From positions 1 to 35,332 of the forward strand of contig PHAL01000026.1 in assembly GCA_002840355.1 (NCBI GenBank): DNA of 35,332 nucleotides, read 5' to 3'. Below, in pieces: positions 6,395 to 14,988 of the stretch. A program made the position numbers and the translations under genes. The notes under the pieces were generated by a model, which saw nothing but the letters and a program-made list of their open reading frames with translations, did no database searches and was not told where the DNA came from. The DNA is from Elusimicrobia bacterium HGW-Elusimicrobia-3. Lineage in GTDB: Bacteria; Elusimicrobiota; Elusimicrobia; Elusimicrobiales; UBA9959. The stretch's first letter is position 1. Each line of letters begins with the position of its first letter.

Positions 6395-7417
6395 TTATTT
6401 GCCGGCCAGCTGGCCGCAGGCGCCTTCGATGTCGCTGCCCAGGCTCTTGCGGATGGTCACTTCGAAGCCGTATTCCTCCATCAGCCCGGCGAACACCTGC
6501 ACCCTGTCCTTGGCGGGGGCCCGGTAGGGGCCGCCGGTGCGGTTGTAGGTGATCAGGTTGACGGTGAAATACTTGGGCGCCGCCACCGAGCGCAGCCACG
6601 AGCTGAGCCTGGCCGCCTGCGAACGGCTGCTGTTGAGGCCGTCCATCAGGACGTACTCGATGAAGACGCGCCGCTTGGTCATCGCGATGTAGTCGTTGAC
6701 CGCCTTGGCCAGCTGCGAGAGCGGGTAGGTGCGGTTGAGCGGCACCAGGTCGTTGCGCAGGTCGTCCTCGGTGGCGTGCAGCGAGAGGGCCAGATTGCAC
6801 TGCGGGAAATCCTTGGCGAAGCGCCTGATGGCCGGCACGTGGCCGGCGGTGGACACGGAGACGTGGCGCTGGCCCAGGCCGATGAGCTCCGGGTCGGTGA
6901 TGGTGCGGATGGCCTCGCCCAGCGATTCGTAGTTGTAGAAGGGCTCGCCCATGCCCATGAAGATGACGCTGGCGACCTTGTGGTTGCGCGTCTTCTTCAG
7001 GTAGGAGGCCGCGGCCAGGTACTGGTCCACGATCTCGTCGGGGGAGAGGTTGCGCTTGAGGCCCTTGCGGCCGGTGGCGCAGAAAGGGCAGCGCACCGGG
7101 CAGCCCACCTGGGTGGAGATGCAGAGGCTCCATTTCTCCGGTATCAGGTTCAGCAGCACGGTCTCTATCTTCAGGCCGTCCTTGAGCTCGAAGAGGAATT
7201 TTATCGCGTCCCCCTTCTTGCCCGCCTGGGTCTTGAGGGTGTCGAGGCTGTGGATGCGGAACTCGCCCTTGAGTTCTTCCCTGACCGCCGCGGGCAGCGC
7301 CGGGATCTCGTCCCAGGAGGCGGCGAAATTCTTGTAGACGGCGTCGCGCACCTGCTTCAGGCGGAAGGCAGGCTGGCCCTTCTCTTTTAGGAAAGCTGAA
7401 AGTTTTTTAAAGTCCAT
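6395..7417 (-). CDS. rlmN: Dual-specificity 23S rRNA/tRNA adenine-C2 methyltransferase RlmN
   Basis: A 340-residue radical-SAM methyltransferase that methylates C2 of A2503 in 23S rRNA and A37 in some tRNAs. The [4Fe-4S] motif CPVRCPFC provides Cys106, Cys110 and Cys113. The two catalytic cysteines of E. coli RlmN (118 and 355) correspond to Cys99, seven residues before the cluster, and Cys334 in EGACGQL near the C-terminus. MGMGEPFYNY and LSLHA motifs are also present. Cfr resistance methylases share the fold but act at C8; the overall sequence reads as ordinary RlmN. It is transcribed alone, with a hairpin separating it from the upstream hydrolase gene. Confidence 0.95.
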   Translation of the reverse strand: MDFKKLSAFLKEKGQPAFRLKQVRDAVYKNFAASWDEIPALPAAVREELKGEFRIHSLDTLKTQAGKKGDAIKFLFELKDGLKIETVLLNLIPEKWSLCISTQVGCPVRCPFCATGRKGLKRNLSPDEIVDQYLAAASYLKKTRNHKVASVIFMGMGEPFYNYESLGEAIRTITDPELIGLGQRHVSVSTAGHVPAIRRFAKDFPQCNLALSLHATEDDLRNDLVPLNRTYPLSQLAKAVNDYIAMTKRRVFIEYVLMDGLNSSRSQAARLSSWLRSVAAPKYFTVNLITYNRTGGPYRAPAKDRVQVFAGLMEEYGFEVTIRKSLGSDIEGACGQLAGK

Positions 7418-7452
7418 ATCTATATTATCCCAAATCTGCGGCCATAAAGAAC

Positions 7453-7477
7453 AAAGCCCGCCGGGCGGGCGGGCTTT
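7453..7477 (-). terminator. Terminator downstream of the exported hydrolase gene
   Basis: A 10-bp stem AAAGCCCGCC/GGCGGGCTTT with a 5-base loop lies 20 bases after the hydrolase stop and 36 bases before rlmN. The T-run after it is short and interrupted, so strength is uncertain. Confidence 0.6.
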
Positions 7478-7496
7478 AGCGGCGGGTCGGGCCGGG

Positions 7497-8600
7497 TCAG
7501 GGCTTGCACATATTGACCGCGGGGGTCTTGTTGCAGTCCATCACCTGCGGCGCGAGGGCCGGCCTGAAGACCTCCACCGAGATCTCTTTCTCTATGGATT
7601 TGAGCGAGGCCTGGTAGTCGAAGAAATAGGCGCTGTGCCAGGCCTTGATGTCGCGGATCTTGAACAGGTCCTTGCGGGCCTCTTTGCGCAGGGGCTTCTT
7701 GTGCAGGATGATGTCGATCAGCGTGGGCTCCACGTTCTCCACGGCCTCGTCGGCCATGTAGTTGGAGTCGGCGGCCGGGATGGCGTTGGAGTAGGCGTCG
7801 CGAACGGCCCAGAAATTGCGCCACACGCCGACGATGGCCGGCTTGCGCACCGTCTTTTCAAGGCCTTCCTTCCTGGTCTCCAGGTTCACGAACATCTTTA
7901 CCACGATATTGGCGGGCACCAGCGGCGAGCCGGCGGTGATCAGCTTTTCTATGCGCAGGTCCGGGCGGACGGCCGCCGCGCGGTGCAGGGCGGTATGGGC
8001 CAGCATTGAGCCCCAGCTGTGGGCGAGGATATAGACCGGGCGGCCGGAAGCCCTGTAGGCGTCGCAGACCTCGGTGATCCGGGCCTGCAGCTGCGGGATG
8101 ACGGACTTGCTGTCGCCGGGGTCGCGGGACCAGGCGAAAGGGATGACGATGACGTCGTGGTTCTCGTAGCCGGGGATCTCCTTGAGCTTCTGCTCCAGGT
8201 AATTATCCTCCAGGCGCACGTCGCGGACGGGGGCCACGGCGTCGGGGTCGGGAAAGAAGTAGCGCGGGCTGAATCCCACGATGCCGTTGACGATATCGGC
8301 CTCGGTGATATCCTTGTTGCGGAAGAAGAATTCGAAGACCCGCAGGATATTGCGTATCTCCAGGGAGCCCCAGCCTATTTCTCCGAACTTGAGGCCGGGC
8401 ACGGTGATGACCACCGGGTCCAGGCCGTTCTTGGGGATAATGGCGTCGGCGAAAGCCAGTTTGGGGGCCGGCGCCTGCAGGTCTGCGGTCATTTCGCGCA
8501 CGTCCGCGGCCGACAGGGAGTTCAGTTCCCGGGCCTGGACGGCGGCGTTGAGGGTTAACACGGCTAAAACGGCGAAGAGCGCGGTCTTTAACGTTTTCAT
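7497..8600 (-). CDS. Exported alpha/beta-hydrolase (lipase/esterase-like)
   Basis: A 367-residue protein with a signal peptide (residues 1-23). The nucleophile elbow is VYILAHSWGSMLAH with Ser195 in an A-H-S-W-G version of GxSxG. The preceding VVITVPGL (about 63-70) is a likely oxyanion-region strand, and IPFAWSRDPGDS and ITAGSP (222-226) match the lipase/LCAT-like core. Asp268 (FWAVRDAYS) and His322 (KAWHSAYF) are my best guesses for the rest of the triad. Two cysteines near the end (356, 365) could form a disulfide, consistent with export. It is likely a periplasmic or outer-membrane esterase; the substrate is unknown. No clear ribosome-binding site is seen. It is transcribed divergently from the PbgA-like gene. 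Confidence 0.78.
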   Translation of the reverse strand: MKTLKTALFAVLAVLTLNAAVQARELNSLSAADVREMTADLQAPAPKLAFADAIIPKNGLDPVVITVPGLKFGEIGWGSLEIRNILRVFEFFFRNKDITEADIVNGIVGFSPRYFFPDPDAVAPVRDVRLEDNYLEQKLKEIPGYENHDVIVIPFAWSRDPGDSKSVIPQLQARITEVCDAYRASGRPVYILAHSWGSMLAHTALHRAAAVRPDLRIEKLITAGSPLVPANIVVKMFVNLETRKEGLEKTVRKPAIVGVWRNFWAVRDAYSNAIPAADSNYMADEAVENVEPTLIDIILHKKPLRKEARKDLFKIRDIKAWHSAYFFDYQASLKSIEKEISVEVFRPALAPQVMDCNKTPAVNMCKP

Positions 8601-8674
8601 AAGTGGTAGAATAACACCGTACTAGTATTAAATCTAGCAGTTATCATTGATTATTGTCAACGACGAGCGTCAAC

Positions 8675-10489
8675 ATGGCCGCCAAAACCGACTTTAAAAG
8701 ATTTTCAGCCTACCTGGGGCTGAATTTCGCGCTTTCCCTGCTGATCTGCTCCTATTTCCTGCTCTTTACCGGCGGGCACCCGCTGGAGCTGGCCTTCGCG
8801 GCGGTGGCGCTGGTCTCGAACACGGCCATGCTCTACGCCGCCGCCGCCCTGCTGGCCGTGCCGCTATACCTGCTGGTCCGGGGGCCCGCGGCCGCCGGCG
8901 CCCTGCTGGCCGTCCTGCAGCTCTGGCTGGTCACCGACGCCGCCATCTTCAAACTCTTCAAGTTCCACATGAATTCCATGGTTCTCAACCTGTTCTTTAC
9001 CCCCGGCGGCCTTGAGTCGCTGGACCAGGGCTGGGGCACCAAGGCGCTTTTCCTGTTCCTGGCGGCGCTGTTCGGAGCCCTGCAATGGCTGTTCTGGCGG
9101 CTGGCCGGGCGCTGGTCCGGCCTGGTTTCCGGCCGGCGCGCGCTGCTGGCGGCGGGGCTGCTGTTCTCCTTCCTGCTGGCCGACAAAGGCCTGTACGCCT
9201 GGGGCAGCCTTTACGACCACACCTATATCACCCGCGTCTCGCGCCTGTTCCCTCTCTACCAGCCGCTGACCATAAAGAAATTCGCCGTCAAGCACCTGGG
9301 CCTGCGGGTGGATCAGGAGGTTCGGGGCGGCATAGACCTGCGCTACTCCGGCCTCGATTATCCCAAGGCGCCGCTGACGGTGGAGCCGCCGGCCAAGCCC
9401 TTGAACTTCCTCTTTATAGTGGTGGACTCGTTGCGCGCCGACATGCTGACCCCTGAGGTCATGCCCGAAACCTCGGCTTTCGGCAGGAAGGCGCGGGTCT
9501 TCGCCAACCATTACAGCGGCGGCAACGCCACCCGCTTCGGCATCTTCTCCATTCTTTACGGCCTGTACGGCAATTACTGGTTCCCCATGCTGGGAGAGCG
9601 GCGCGGCCCGCTCTTCATCGACCAGCTCAAGGCGCAGGGCTACGACCTGCGGGTGTACGCCAGCGCGGCGCTGACCTTCCCCGAGTTCGACAAGACCTGC
9701 TTCGTGGACGTGCCCCGGGCCGGCTACTATGACAGGCCCCCCGGCGCCAACGGCATCGAGCGCGACAGCGATATCTCGGAGAAATTCATCTCCTACCTGC
9801 GCGCCCGCGACGTAAAAAAGCCTTATTTCTCTTTCATCTTCTACGACGCCTCGCACGGCAACTACGACCCGCTGCCCGGCATGGAAAAATTCCAGCCGGC
9901 TTACGGCGTGAGCTACCTCGAGGTGGATAAGGATAATATAGGCGGCCTGTTCAACAGGTACAAGAACTCCATCTATTCCGACGACCACCTGGTGGGCCGC
10001 ATTCTCGGGGAAGTGACGGCCCGGGGCGGGCTGAAGGATACCGTGGTGGTGATCCTGGGCGACCATGGCGAAGCTTTCCTCGAGCGCGGACGCTACGGGC
10101 ACAACCAGGGCTTCAGCCCGGAGGAGCTGCGCGTGCCGCTGGTGCTCTACGTTCCCGGCGCCGCCCCGGCCAGGATAGACTACCCCACCAGTCATCTCGA
10201 CATCGTCCCCACGCTGCTGCCGCTGGCGGGGGTGAAAAACCCCGCCGCCGATTATGCCAGCGGGGTCAGCCTGCTCCAGGCGGAGGGCCGCCCTTACATC
10301 ACCGCGGCCTCCTGGGACACGGCCGGCCTGCTGACCGGCGAGCGCATACTGGAGATGCCGCTGGCCGCCTACAAGGGCGGCTTGCGGGTGCTCGACGCGC
10401 AATACCGGGAGCTGCCGGCTAAAGAAGCGGCGGCGCTGTCGCCGCTGATCGTAAAATTTCAGAAAGAGGCCAAGCGCTTCACCAGGTAG
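8675..10489 (+). CDS. PbgA/YejM-like inner-membrane sulfatase-fold protein
   Basis: A 604-residue protein with about five N-terminal membrane helices and a periplasmic sulfatase/alkaline-phosphatase-fold domain. The membrane part contains FKFHMNSMVLNLFF followed by TPGG, recalling the DUF3413 segment of E. coli YejM (PbgA/LapC). The C-terminal domain has FIVVDSLRADML, NATRFGIFSILYGL, SDDHLVGRIL and LGDHGEAFLERGRYGHN, typical of the YejM/LtaS group. YejM binds LPS and, with LapB and FtsH, controls LpxC stability; LtaS-type relatives instead transfer phosphoglycerol. Many metal-site residues appear kept, so an enzymatic role cannot be excluded. An in-frame TTG at 8654 would add seven residues; the ATG at 8675 is preferred, though its ribosome-binding site is weak. 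Confidence 0.8.
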   Translation: MAAKTDFKRFSAYLGLNFALSLLICSYFLLFTGGHPLELAFAAVALVSNTAMLYAAAALLAVPLYLLVRGPAAAGALLAVLQLWLVTDAAIFKLFKFHMNSMVLNLFFTPGGLESLDQGWGTKALFLFLAALFGALQWLFWRLAGRWSGLVSGRRALLAAGLLFSFLLADKGLYAWGSLYDHTYITRVSRLFPLYQPLTIKKFAVKHLGLRVDQEVRGGIDLRYSGLDYPKAPLTVEPPAKPLNFLFIVVDSLRADMLTPEVMPETSAFGRKARVFANHYSGGNATRFGIFSILYGLYGNYWFPMLGERRGPLFIDQLKAQGYDLRVYASAALTFPEFDKTCFVDVPRAGYYDRPPGANGIERDSDISEKFISYLRARDVKKPYFSFIFYDASHGNYDPLPGMEKFQPAYGVSYLEVDKDNIGGLFNRYKNSIYSDDHLVGRILGEVTARGGLKDTVVVILGDHGEAFLERGRYGHNQGFSPEELRVPLVLYVPGAAPARIDYPTSHLDIVPTLLPLAGVKNPAADYASGVSLLQAEGRPYITAASWDTAGLLTGERILEMPLAAYKGGLRVLDAQYRELPAKEAAALSPLIVKFQKEAKRFTR

Positions 10490-10508
10490 GCCGGGGCGCG
10501 CGGCTGTG

Positions 10509-10886
10509 TCAGGCAGCTGACGGGGGGACCGGGCCCGCGCCGCGCTTGCGGCCGCGGGCTTTCTTTTTGCGTATCTTCGCTATTTCCCTGAGGCGCTCCG
10601 AGGTGCCGGGGGAGATCCTTACCTCCACCTCGTCCACCAGTTCGCGCAAGGCCAGGAAGCGGTTGAGCGAGCGCTTGCGCTCGCGCTGGCATTTCACCAC
10701 CAGGCCCAGGGCAGGGTAGCGCAGCTGCACCGCGTTGGAGGTCTTGTTGATCTTCTGGCCGCCCTTACCGCTGCCGCGGGTGAACTGCTCGTCCACCAGC
10801 CGCAGGTCCAGGCCCAGGCGCGCTATGCGCTCCCTGAGGGCCTGCACCTTGGCGGGGGTGATGTCGGAGAGTTCGGGGAAATTCAA
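10509..10886 (-). CDS. GGQ-domain peptide chain release factor-like protein (ArfB/MTRFR type)
   Basis: A 125-residue protein made only of the RF-1 catalytic domain. RGSGKGGQKINKTSNAV carries the peptidyl-tRNA-hydrolysing GGQ (42-44), followed by LVVKCQRERKRSLNRFLALR. It lacks the stop-codon-recognition domains of RF1/RF2. The very basic tail (RKKKARGRKRG) resembles the ArfB tail that enters the empty mRNA channel of stalled ribosomes. The likely role is stop-codon-independent release of stalled ribosomes; the VVKCQ stretch is closer to the mitochondrial MTRFR-like group than to classical ArfB. It is the last gene of the ZIP-rel series, 10 bases after rel, and converges on the PbgA-like gene with only 19 bases between stops. 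Confidence 0.82.
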   Translation of the reverse strand: MNFPELSDITPAKVQALRERIARLGLDLRLVDEQFTRGSGKGGQKINKTSNAVQLRYPALGLVVKCQRERKRSLNRFLALRELVDEVEVRISPGTSERLREIAKIRKKKARGRKRGAGPVPPSAA

Positions 10887-10896
10887 CGGGCCCCCG

Positions 10897-12339
10897 CTAT
10901 TCCAGGGCCTGGCCGTGCTCGCGCAGGTACTTGCGGATATGGGAGCGGGCGCCGGCGGTCTTCACCGAGGTCAGCCAGTCCTTCTTCGGGACGGAGTTCC
11001 TGCGCGTAATGATCTCGCACATGTCGCCGCTCTTGAGTTCGTGGTCGAGGCGGACCATCTTGTTGTTCACCTTGGCGCCGATGCAGGTGTTGCCGATGTC
11101 GGTATGTATCGTGTAGGCGAAATCCAGCGGCGTGGCGTCCACGGGCAGCGGCTTCACGTCTCCCTTGGGCGTGAAGATGAAGATCTGGTCCAGCTCCAGG
11201 TCCGTCTTGAAGCTTTCAATGAACTCGCGCGGGCTGGACAGGTCCTGCAGCCATTCCATCCACTGCCGCAGCCAGTTCAGCTTCTCGTCGAGGTGCTTGT
11301 CCGCGCCTTTCTCGCCCAGCTTGTAGCGCCAGTGCGCGGCGATGCCGTACTCGGAGGTGCGGTGCATGTCCTCGGTGCGGATCTGTATCTCTATGATCTC
11401 GCCCGAGGCGGCCATCACGCTGGTGTGCAGGCTCTGGTAGAGGTTCATCTTGGGCACGGCGATATAGTCCGTGAACGAGCCGGCCACCGGCTTGAAGACC
11501 GAGTGCACCACGCCCAGCAGCGCGTAGCAGTTGATCACGGTGTCGGTGATCACGCGCACGCCGAGGGCGTCCTGGATCTCCTCGAACGGCTTGTCCTGCC
11601 GCAGCATCTTGCGGTAGATGGAGTAGAGGTTCTTGGCGCGGCTGAGCACGCGGTGCGGCACGTTGGCGCCGCCCAGGTGCTTCTCAAGCTCCGTCCTGAA
11701 ATCCTCCAGCAGCTTCTCGCGCATGGCGTAGCGCAGCTGCACCTTGGCCAGCAGGCTCTGGTACTCGTCGGGGTGCAGGTATTTGAAAGAGAGGTCCTCG
11801 AGCTGGCTCTTGAGCTGGAAGATGCCCAGGCGCTGCGCGAGAGGGGCGTAGAGGGAGATGGTCTCGTGGCTGATCTCCAGCTGCTTCTCGCGCGTCAGGA
11901 AGTTGAGCGTGCGCATGTTATGCAGGCGGTCGGCGAGCTTGATGACGATGACGCGGATGTCCTTGGCGGTGGCCAGGATCATCTTGCGCCAGTTCTCGGC
12001 CTGGGCCTCGTCGCGCGAGGAGAACTTGAGGGTTTCTATCTTGGTCACGCCGGAGACCAGCGTGTAGATCTCGTCTCCGAACTCCTTCTTGAAGGTCTCG
12101 TGGGGGATCTTGGTGTCCTCGAGCACGTCGTGCAGCAGGCCGGCGGCCACGGTCTCCAGGTCCATCTTGTAATCCACAAGGATCTCGGCCACGGCGGCGC
12201 AGTGGACGAAGTACTTCTCGCCGGAGGCGCGCTTCTGTTCCTGGTGCGCCTCGCAGGAGTAGTTCCAGGCGTATTCCAGCAGCGTGGTGTCCTGGGAGGA
12301 GTATTCGCGGAATTTCTTGAGCAGTTCGTCGAGTTCCAT
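10897..12339 (-). CDS. rel: RelA/SpoT-type (p)ppGpp synthetase/hydrolase, short form lacking the C-terminal regulatory half
   Basis: A 480-residue bifunctional alarmone enzyme. The HD hydrolase domain keeps His46, His70-Asp71, Glu74-Asp75 (HDVLED) and the KLADRLHNMRTL motif (Asp137, Asn141). The synthetase domain has SRAKNLYSIYRKM, DALGVRVI, YQSLHT and EIQIRTEDMHR with EYGIAAHWRYK. A TGS domain follows at about 386-446. The protein then ends after a short helix, whereas typical Rel/SpoT proteins (about 700-750 aa) continue with zinc-finger/RRM and ACT domains. The next gene starts 10 bases later and is a release factor, so no ACT fragment remains. It should make and degrade (p)ppGpp, but ribosome- or amino-acid-linked control is probably altered (inference). 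Confidence 0.93.
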   Translation of the reverse strand: MELDELLKKFREYSSQDTTLLEYAWNYSCEAHQEQKRASGEKYFVHCAAVAEILVDYKMDLETVAAGLLHDVLEDTKIPHETFKKEFGDEIYTLVSGVTKIETLKFSSRDEAQAENWRKMILATAKDIRVIVIKLADRLHNMRTLNFLTREKQLEISHETISLYAPLAQRLGIFQLKSQLEDLSFKYLHPDEYQSLLAKVQLRYAMREKLLEDFRTELEKHLGGANVPHRVLSRAKNLYSIYRKMLRQDKPFEEIQDALGVRVITDTVINCYALLGVVHSVFKPVAGSFTDYIAVPKMNLYQSLHTSVMAASGEIIEIQIRTEDMHRTSEYGIAAHWRYKLGEKGADKHLDEKLNWLRQWMEWLQDLSSPREFIESFKTDLELDQIFIFTPKGDVKPLPVDATPLDFAYTIHTDIGNTCIGAKVNNKMVRLDHELKSGDMCEIITRRNSVPKKDWLTSVKTAGARSHIRKYLREHGQALE

Positions 12340-12342
12340 TTT

Positions 12343-13062
12343 TTATTCTCCGAAATAGCGGATCAGCATCACGGTGGCGAAGCCCAGCGGGAAGATGGCC
12401 GGCGCGAGGCGGTCGTAGGCCTTGTGCAGGCGGGGCAGGATGTCGGCCATGGCGATATAGAGGAAGGAGCCGCCCGAGAGCCCCAGCGCGAAGGCCTCGG
12501 CGCCGGGCGGGATATCCTTGATGAGCGGCGCGGCGATGAAGGCGCCCGCCGGGGTGGCGGCGGCCAGCAGCAGGCTGTAGACCAGGGCCTGGCGGCGGGT
12601 CTTGCCGGCGTGCAGCAGCAGCAGCACCAGCGTGACGCCGTCGGCGAACTTGTGCAGGATCACGCCCAGCGCCACGTTGAAGCCGGCCGCGGCGCCCGGG
12701 GTGAAGCCTACCGCTATGTTGAAGCCGTCGAGCAGGGAGTGCAGCGTCATGGCCGCCAGCGCGAAGGCGCCGAGGTGGTGCACGTGGCAGTCTTCCATGA
12801 ACTCGCTGCAGGCGCTGTGGGCCGCGAAGCTCTCGAGCGTGAAGAGGGCGGCCAGCGCGGTCAGTACGCCGTAGGAGAGGGCCTCGGCGTTAAGCCCGAA
12901 GCCGGCGGGCAGGATGTCCAGGATGGCGGCCGCGGCCAGCACGCCGGCGGCGTAGGCCAGCGCCCGCGCCAGGAAGACGCGGCTGACCGAGCCGAAGCGC
13001 AGCACCGCGCCGGCCCCGGCCAGCGTGAACAGCACCGCGATAACGCTGAAAAGTGTGATCAT
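12343..13062 (-). CDS. ZIP-family divalent metal transporter
   Basis: A 239-residue polytopic protein. The metal-binding ZIP motifs are present: HSLLDGFNIA (His108, Asp112) and HKFADG (His137, Asp141). A cytoplasmic loop CSEFMEDCHVHH (about 85-96) could bind metal. ZIP proteins import Zn2+, Fe2+ or similar ions. The frame is open from further upstream, but the ATG at 13062 begins the first membrane helix and is the sensible start; a GGAG lies rather far (14 bases) upstream. It is 3 bases from rel, so the two are co-transcribed. A REP-like repeat lies between this gene and msbA. Confidence 0.87.
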   Translation of the reverse strand: MITLFSVIAVLFTLAGAGAVLRFGSVSRVFLARALAYAAGVLAAAAILDILPAGFGLNAEALSYGVLTALAALFTLESFAAHSACSEFMEDCHVHHLGAFALAAMTLHSLLDGFNIAVGFTPGAAAGFNVALGVILHKFADGVTLVLLLLHAGKTRRQALVYSLLLAAATPAGAFIAAPLIKDIPPGAEAFALGLSGGSFLYIAMADILPRLHKAYDRLAPAIFPLGFATVMLIRYFGE

Positions 13063-13120
13063 AAAATATTGGCAAACTCCACGGCGGCATCCGCCAGGAC
13101 CGGAACGCAAAACGCGCTCG

Positions 13121-13196
13121 CGCACACCGTGCGCTCGCTCATCAATCGGGCTCGGCGCTTACGCAAGCCTCGCCCTCATGAAGGTTTTGCTAACCC
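13121..13196. repeat. REP-like palindromic repeat, copy A
   Basis: The region between msbA and the ZIP gene contains CGCACACCGTG, GCGCTTACGCAAG and GGTTTTGCTAACCC in this order. The same landmarks in the same order occur at 28092-28170. The reverse complement of its left two thirds matches 28228-28290 closely, with two near-identical blocks of about 15-16 bases. It contains self-complementary segments. Confidence 0.7.
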
Positions 13197-13222
13197 GGTC
13201 CAGGCGGCTGCCGGGTCAGAAG

Positions 13223-14986
13223 TTAAGTCTGCGCTTCGTAGAGGCCCTTGTAGACGCCGCCCAGCTTCAGTAGTTCCTCGTGCGTGCCGGTCTCGGCCAG
13301 CCTGCCCTGCTTGAGCACGAAGATCTTGTCCGCGTTCCTCACGGTGGAAAGCCGGTGGGCCACCATCACCACGGTGCGGCCGCCCAGGATGCGCTCTATC
13401 GCGCCCTGCACCGCCTGCTCGCTGGCCGTATCCAGGTTGGAGGTGGCCTCGTCGAGCAGCAGGATCTTGGGCTTCTTGAGGATGGCGCGGGCGATGGCCA
13501 GGCGCTGCCGCTGGCCGCCCGAAAGCTTCACGCCGCGCTCGCCCAGCACCGTCTCGTAGCCCTGCGGCATCGCCTCTATGAAGGCGTGCGCGTCGGCCGC
13601 ACGGGCGGCTTCCACCACGTCCGCCATCGTGGCGCCCGGCGCGCCGATCGTGATGTTGCCGAGCACCGTGTCGTCGAAAAGTATCGTGTCCTGCGTCACC
13701 AGGCCCATGTGCGCGCGCAGGTCCTTGGTGTCGAGGTCCAGCATGTCGTGGCCGTCCATCTCCACGCGGCCGCTGACCGGGTCGAAGAAGCGCAGCAGCA
13801 GGTGGATGATGGTGGTCTTGCCGGAGCCGGAGGGGCCCACGAAGGCCGCCACCTCGCCGGGGTTGATGGTGAAAGAGAGGTTGTCGAGCACCTGCGTGTC
13901 GCGCGCCGGGTACTTGTAGCTGACGTCCTTGAATTCTATCTTGCCGTCCAGCTCGTCTATGTCGTTCGTGGTCTGCTTTATCACCACGGCCGGCTTCTCC
14001 TCCAGGATCTGGTAGATGCGCTCCCAGGAAGCCATGCCCAGCTGCAGCTTGGAGTTGAGGTTGCCGATGTTCTTGAGCGGCACGTAGGCCGTCACGTAGG
14101 CGGCCACGAACGAGAAGAAGTTCTCCACCGTCATCGTGCCGCTGAAGATGGCCTTGCCGCTGAGGTAGATGATGGCCAGCAGCACCATGCCGCTGATGAA
14201 CTCCATCACGGGGCCGCTCAGGGCGGTGGCGCGCAGGTAGCGCATCATCTTGCTGAAGTAGGCGTCGTTGGACACCCTGAACTTGGCGATGGCCTGCTCC
14301 TCGTAGTTGAAGGCCTTCACCACGGTGATGCCCTGCAGGCTCTCCTGGAACTTGTGCGAGATCTCGCCCACTATCACGTTGCTCTCGGAGGAGGCCTTGC
14401 GCATCTTGCGCCCCAGCACGCCCAGCAGCGCGCCTATCAGCGGCAGCACCAGCACCGCCACCAGCGCCAGCTGCCAGTTGAGGTAGAACAGCAGGGCCAC
14501 GCAGGCCACCACGGTAAGCACGTCGCGGATGCCGTAGAGGGGGATGAACTGCACCGTGCTCTGCACGTTGTTCAGGTCGTTGATGACGCGGCTCATCACG
14601 TCGGAGGAGCGCTTGCGCCAGTAGAACTCCAGCGACAGGCGGTGGATATGGTCGAACAGGTCCTCGCGGATCTTCTGCACCACGCGCTGGCCTATCCAGC
14701 TCATCAGGTAGCCGTTGACGTACTCCACCGCCATGCGCAGCACGAACAGCGCCGGCAGGCCGAGGACGATCAGCCGCAGCAGGTCCATGTTCAGGTCCAT
14801 GAACACGCCCTTGATGATGGGGCCTGAGATGTAGATCACCGCGTTCTTGATCGCGGCGAGGATGATCATGGAGACGGCCGCCTGGGCCAGGCGGGCCTTG
14901 TGCGGCTTGAGGTATTGCAGCAGCGCCCGGATCAGGACCTTGAACCTGGCCTTGTCGGACACGGCGCGCGCTTCGGCAGTTTTCAT
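13223..14986 (-). CDS. msbA: Lipid A/LPS flippase, ABC transporter MsbA
   Basis: A 587-residue half-transporter: six membrane helices in residues about 30-310, then an ATPase domain. Walker A GPSGSGKT (384-391), LSGGQ signature (489-493), Walker B ILLLDE (to Glu513) and H-loop His544 are intact. It flips the lipid A-core precursor across the inner membrane with ATP. The frame is open to 15574, but that extension overlaps lpxB out of frame; the ATG at 14986, two bases after the lpxB stop, is the true start. Coupling to lpxB supports MsbA over generic multidrug exporters of the same family. Confidence 0.92.
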   Translation of the reverse strand: MKTAEARAVSDKARFKVLIRALLQYLKPHKARLAQAAVSMIILAAIKNAVIYISGPIIKGVFMDLNMDLLRLIVLGLPALFVLRMAVEYVNGYLMSWIGQRVVQKIREDLFDHIHRLSLEFYWRKRSSDVMSRVINDLNNVQSTVQFIPLYGIRDVLTVVACVALLFYLNWQLALVAVLVLPLIGALLGVLGRKMRKASSESNVIVGEISHKFQESLQGITVVKAFNYEEQAIAKFRVSNDAYFSKMMRYLRATALSGPVMEFISGMVLLAIIYLSGKAIFSGTMTVENFFSFVAAYVTAYVPLKNIGNLNSKLQLGMASWERIYQILEEKPAVVIKQTTNDIDELDGKIEFKDVSYKYPARDTQVLDNLSFTINPGEVAAFVGPSGSGKTTIIHLLLRFFDPVSGRVEMDGHDMLDLDTKDLRAHMGLVTQDTILFDDTVLGNITIGAPGATMADVVEAARAADAHAFIEAMPQGYETVLGERGVKLSGGQRQRLAIARAILKKPKILLLDEATSNLDTASEQAVQGAIERILGGRTVVMVAHRLSTVRNADKIFVLKQGRLAETGTHEELLKLGGVYKGLYEAQT

Positions 14987-14988
14987 GG

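Noticed and set aside
10509-10896. A frameshifted C-terminal (ACT) part of Rel after the short rel gene
   Set aside because: The downstream frame is a clear GGQ release-factor-like protein, and no ACT-like sequence is visible in any frame there.
10735-13314. An 859-residue open frame on the plus strand
   Set aside because: It lies antisense to rel, the ZIP gene and part of msbA, is made of His/Gln/Val/Gly-rich sequence typical of antisense frames in GC-rich DNA, and has no recognisable domain.
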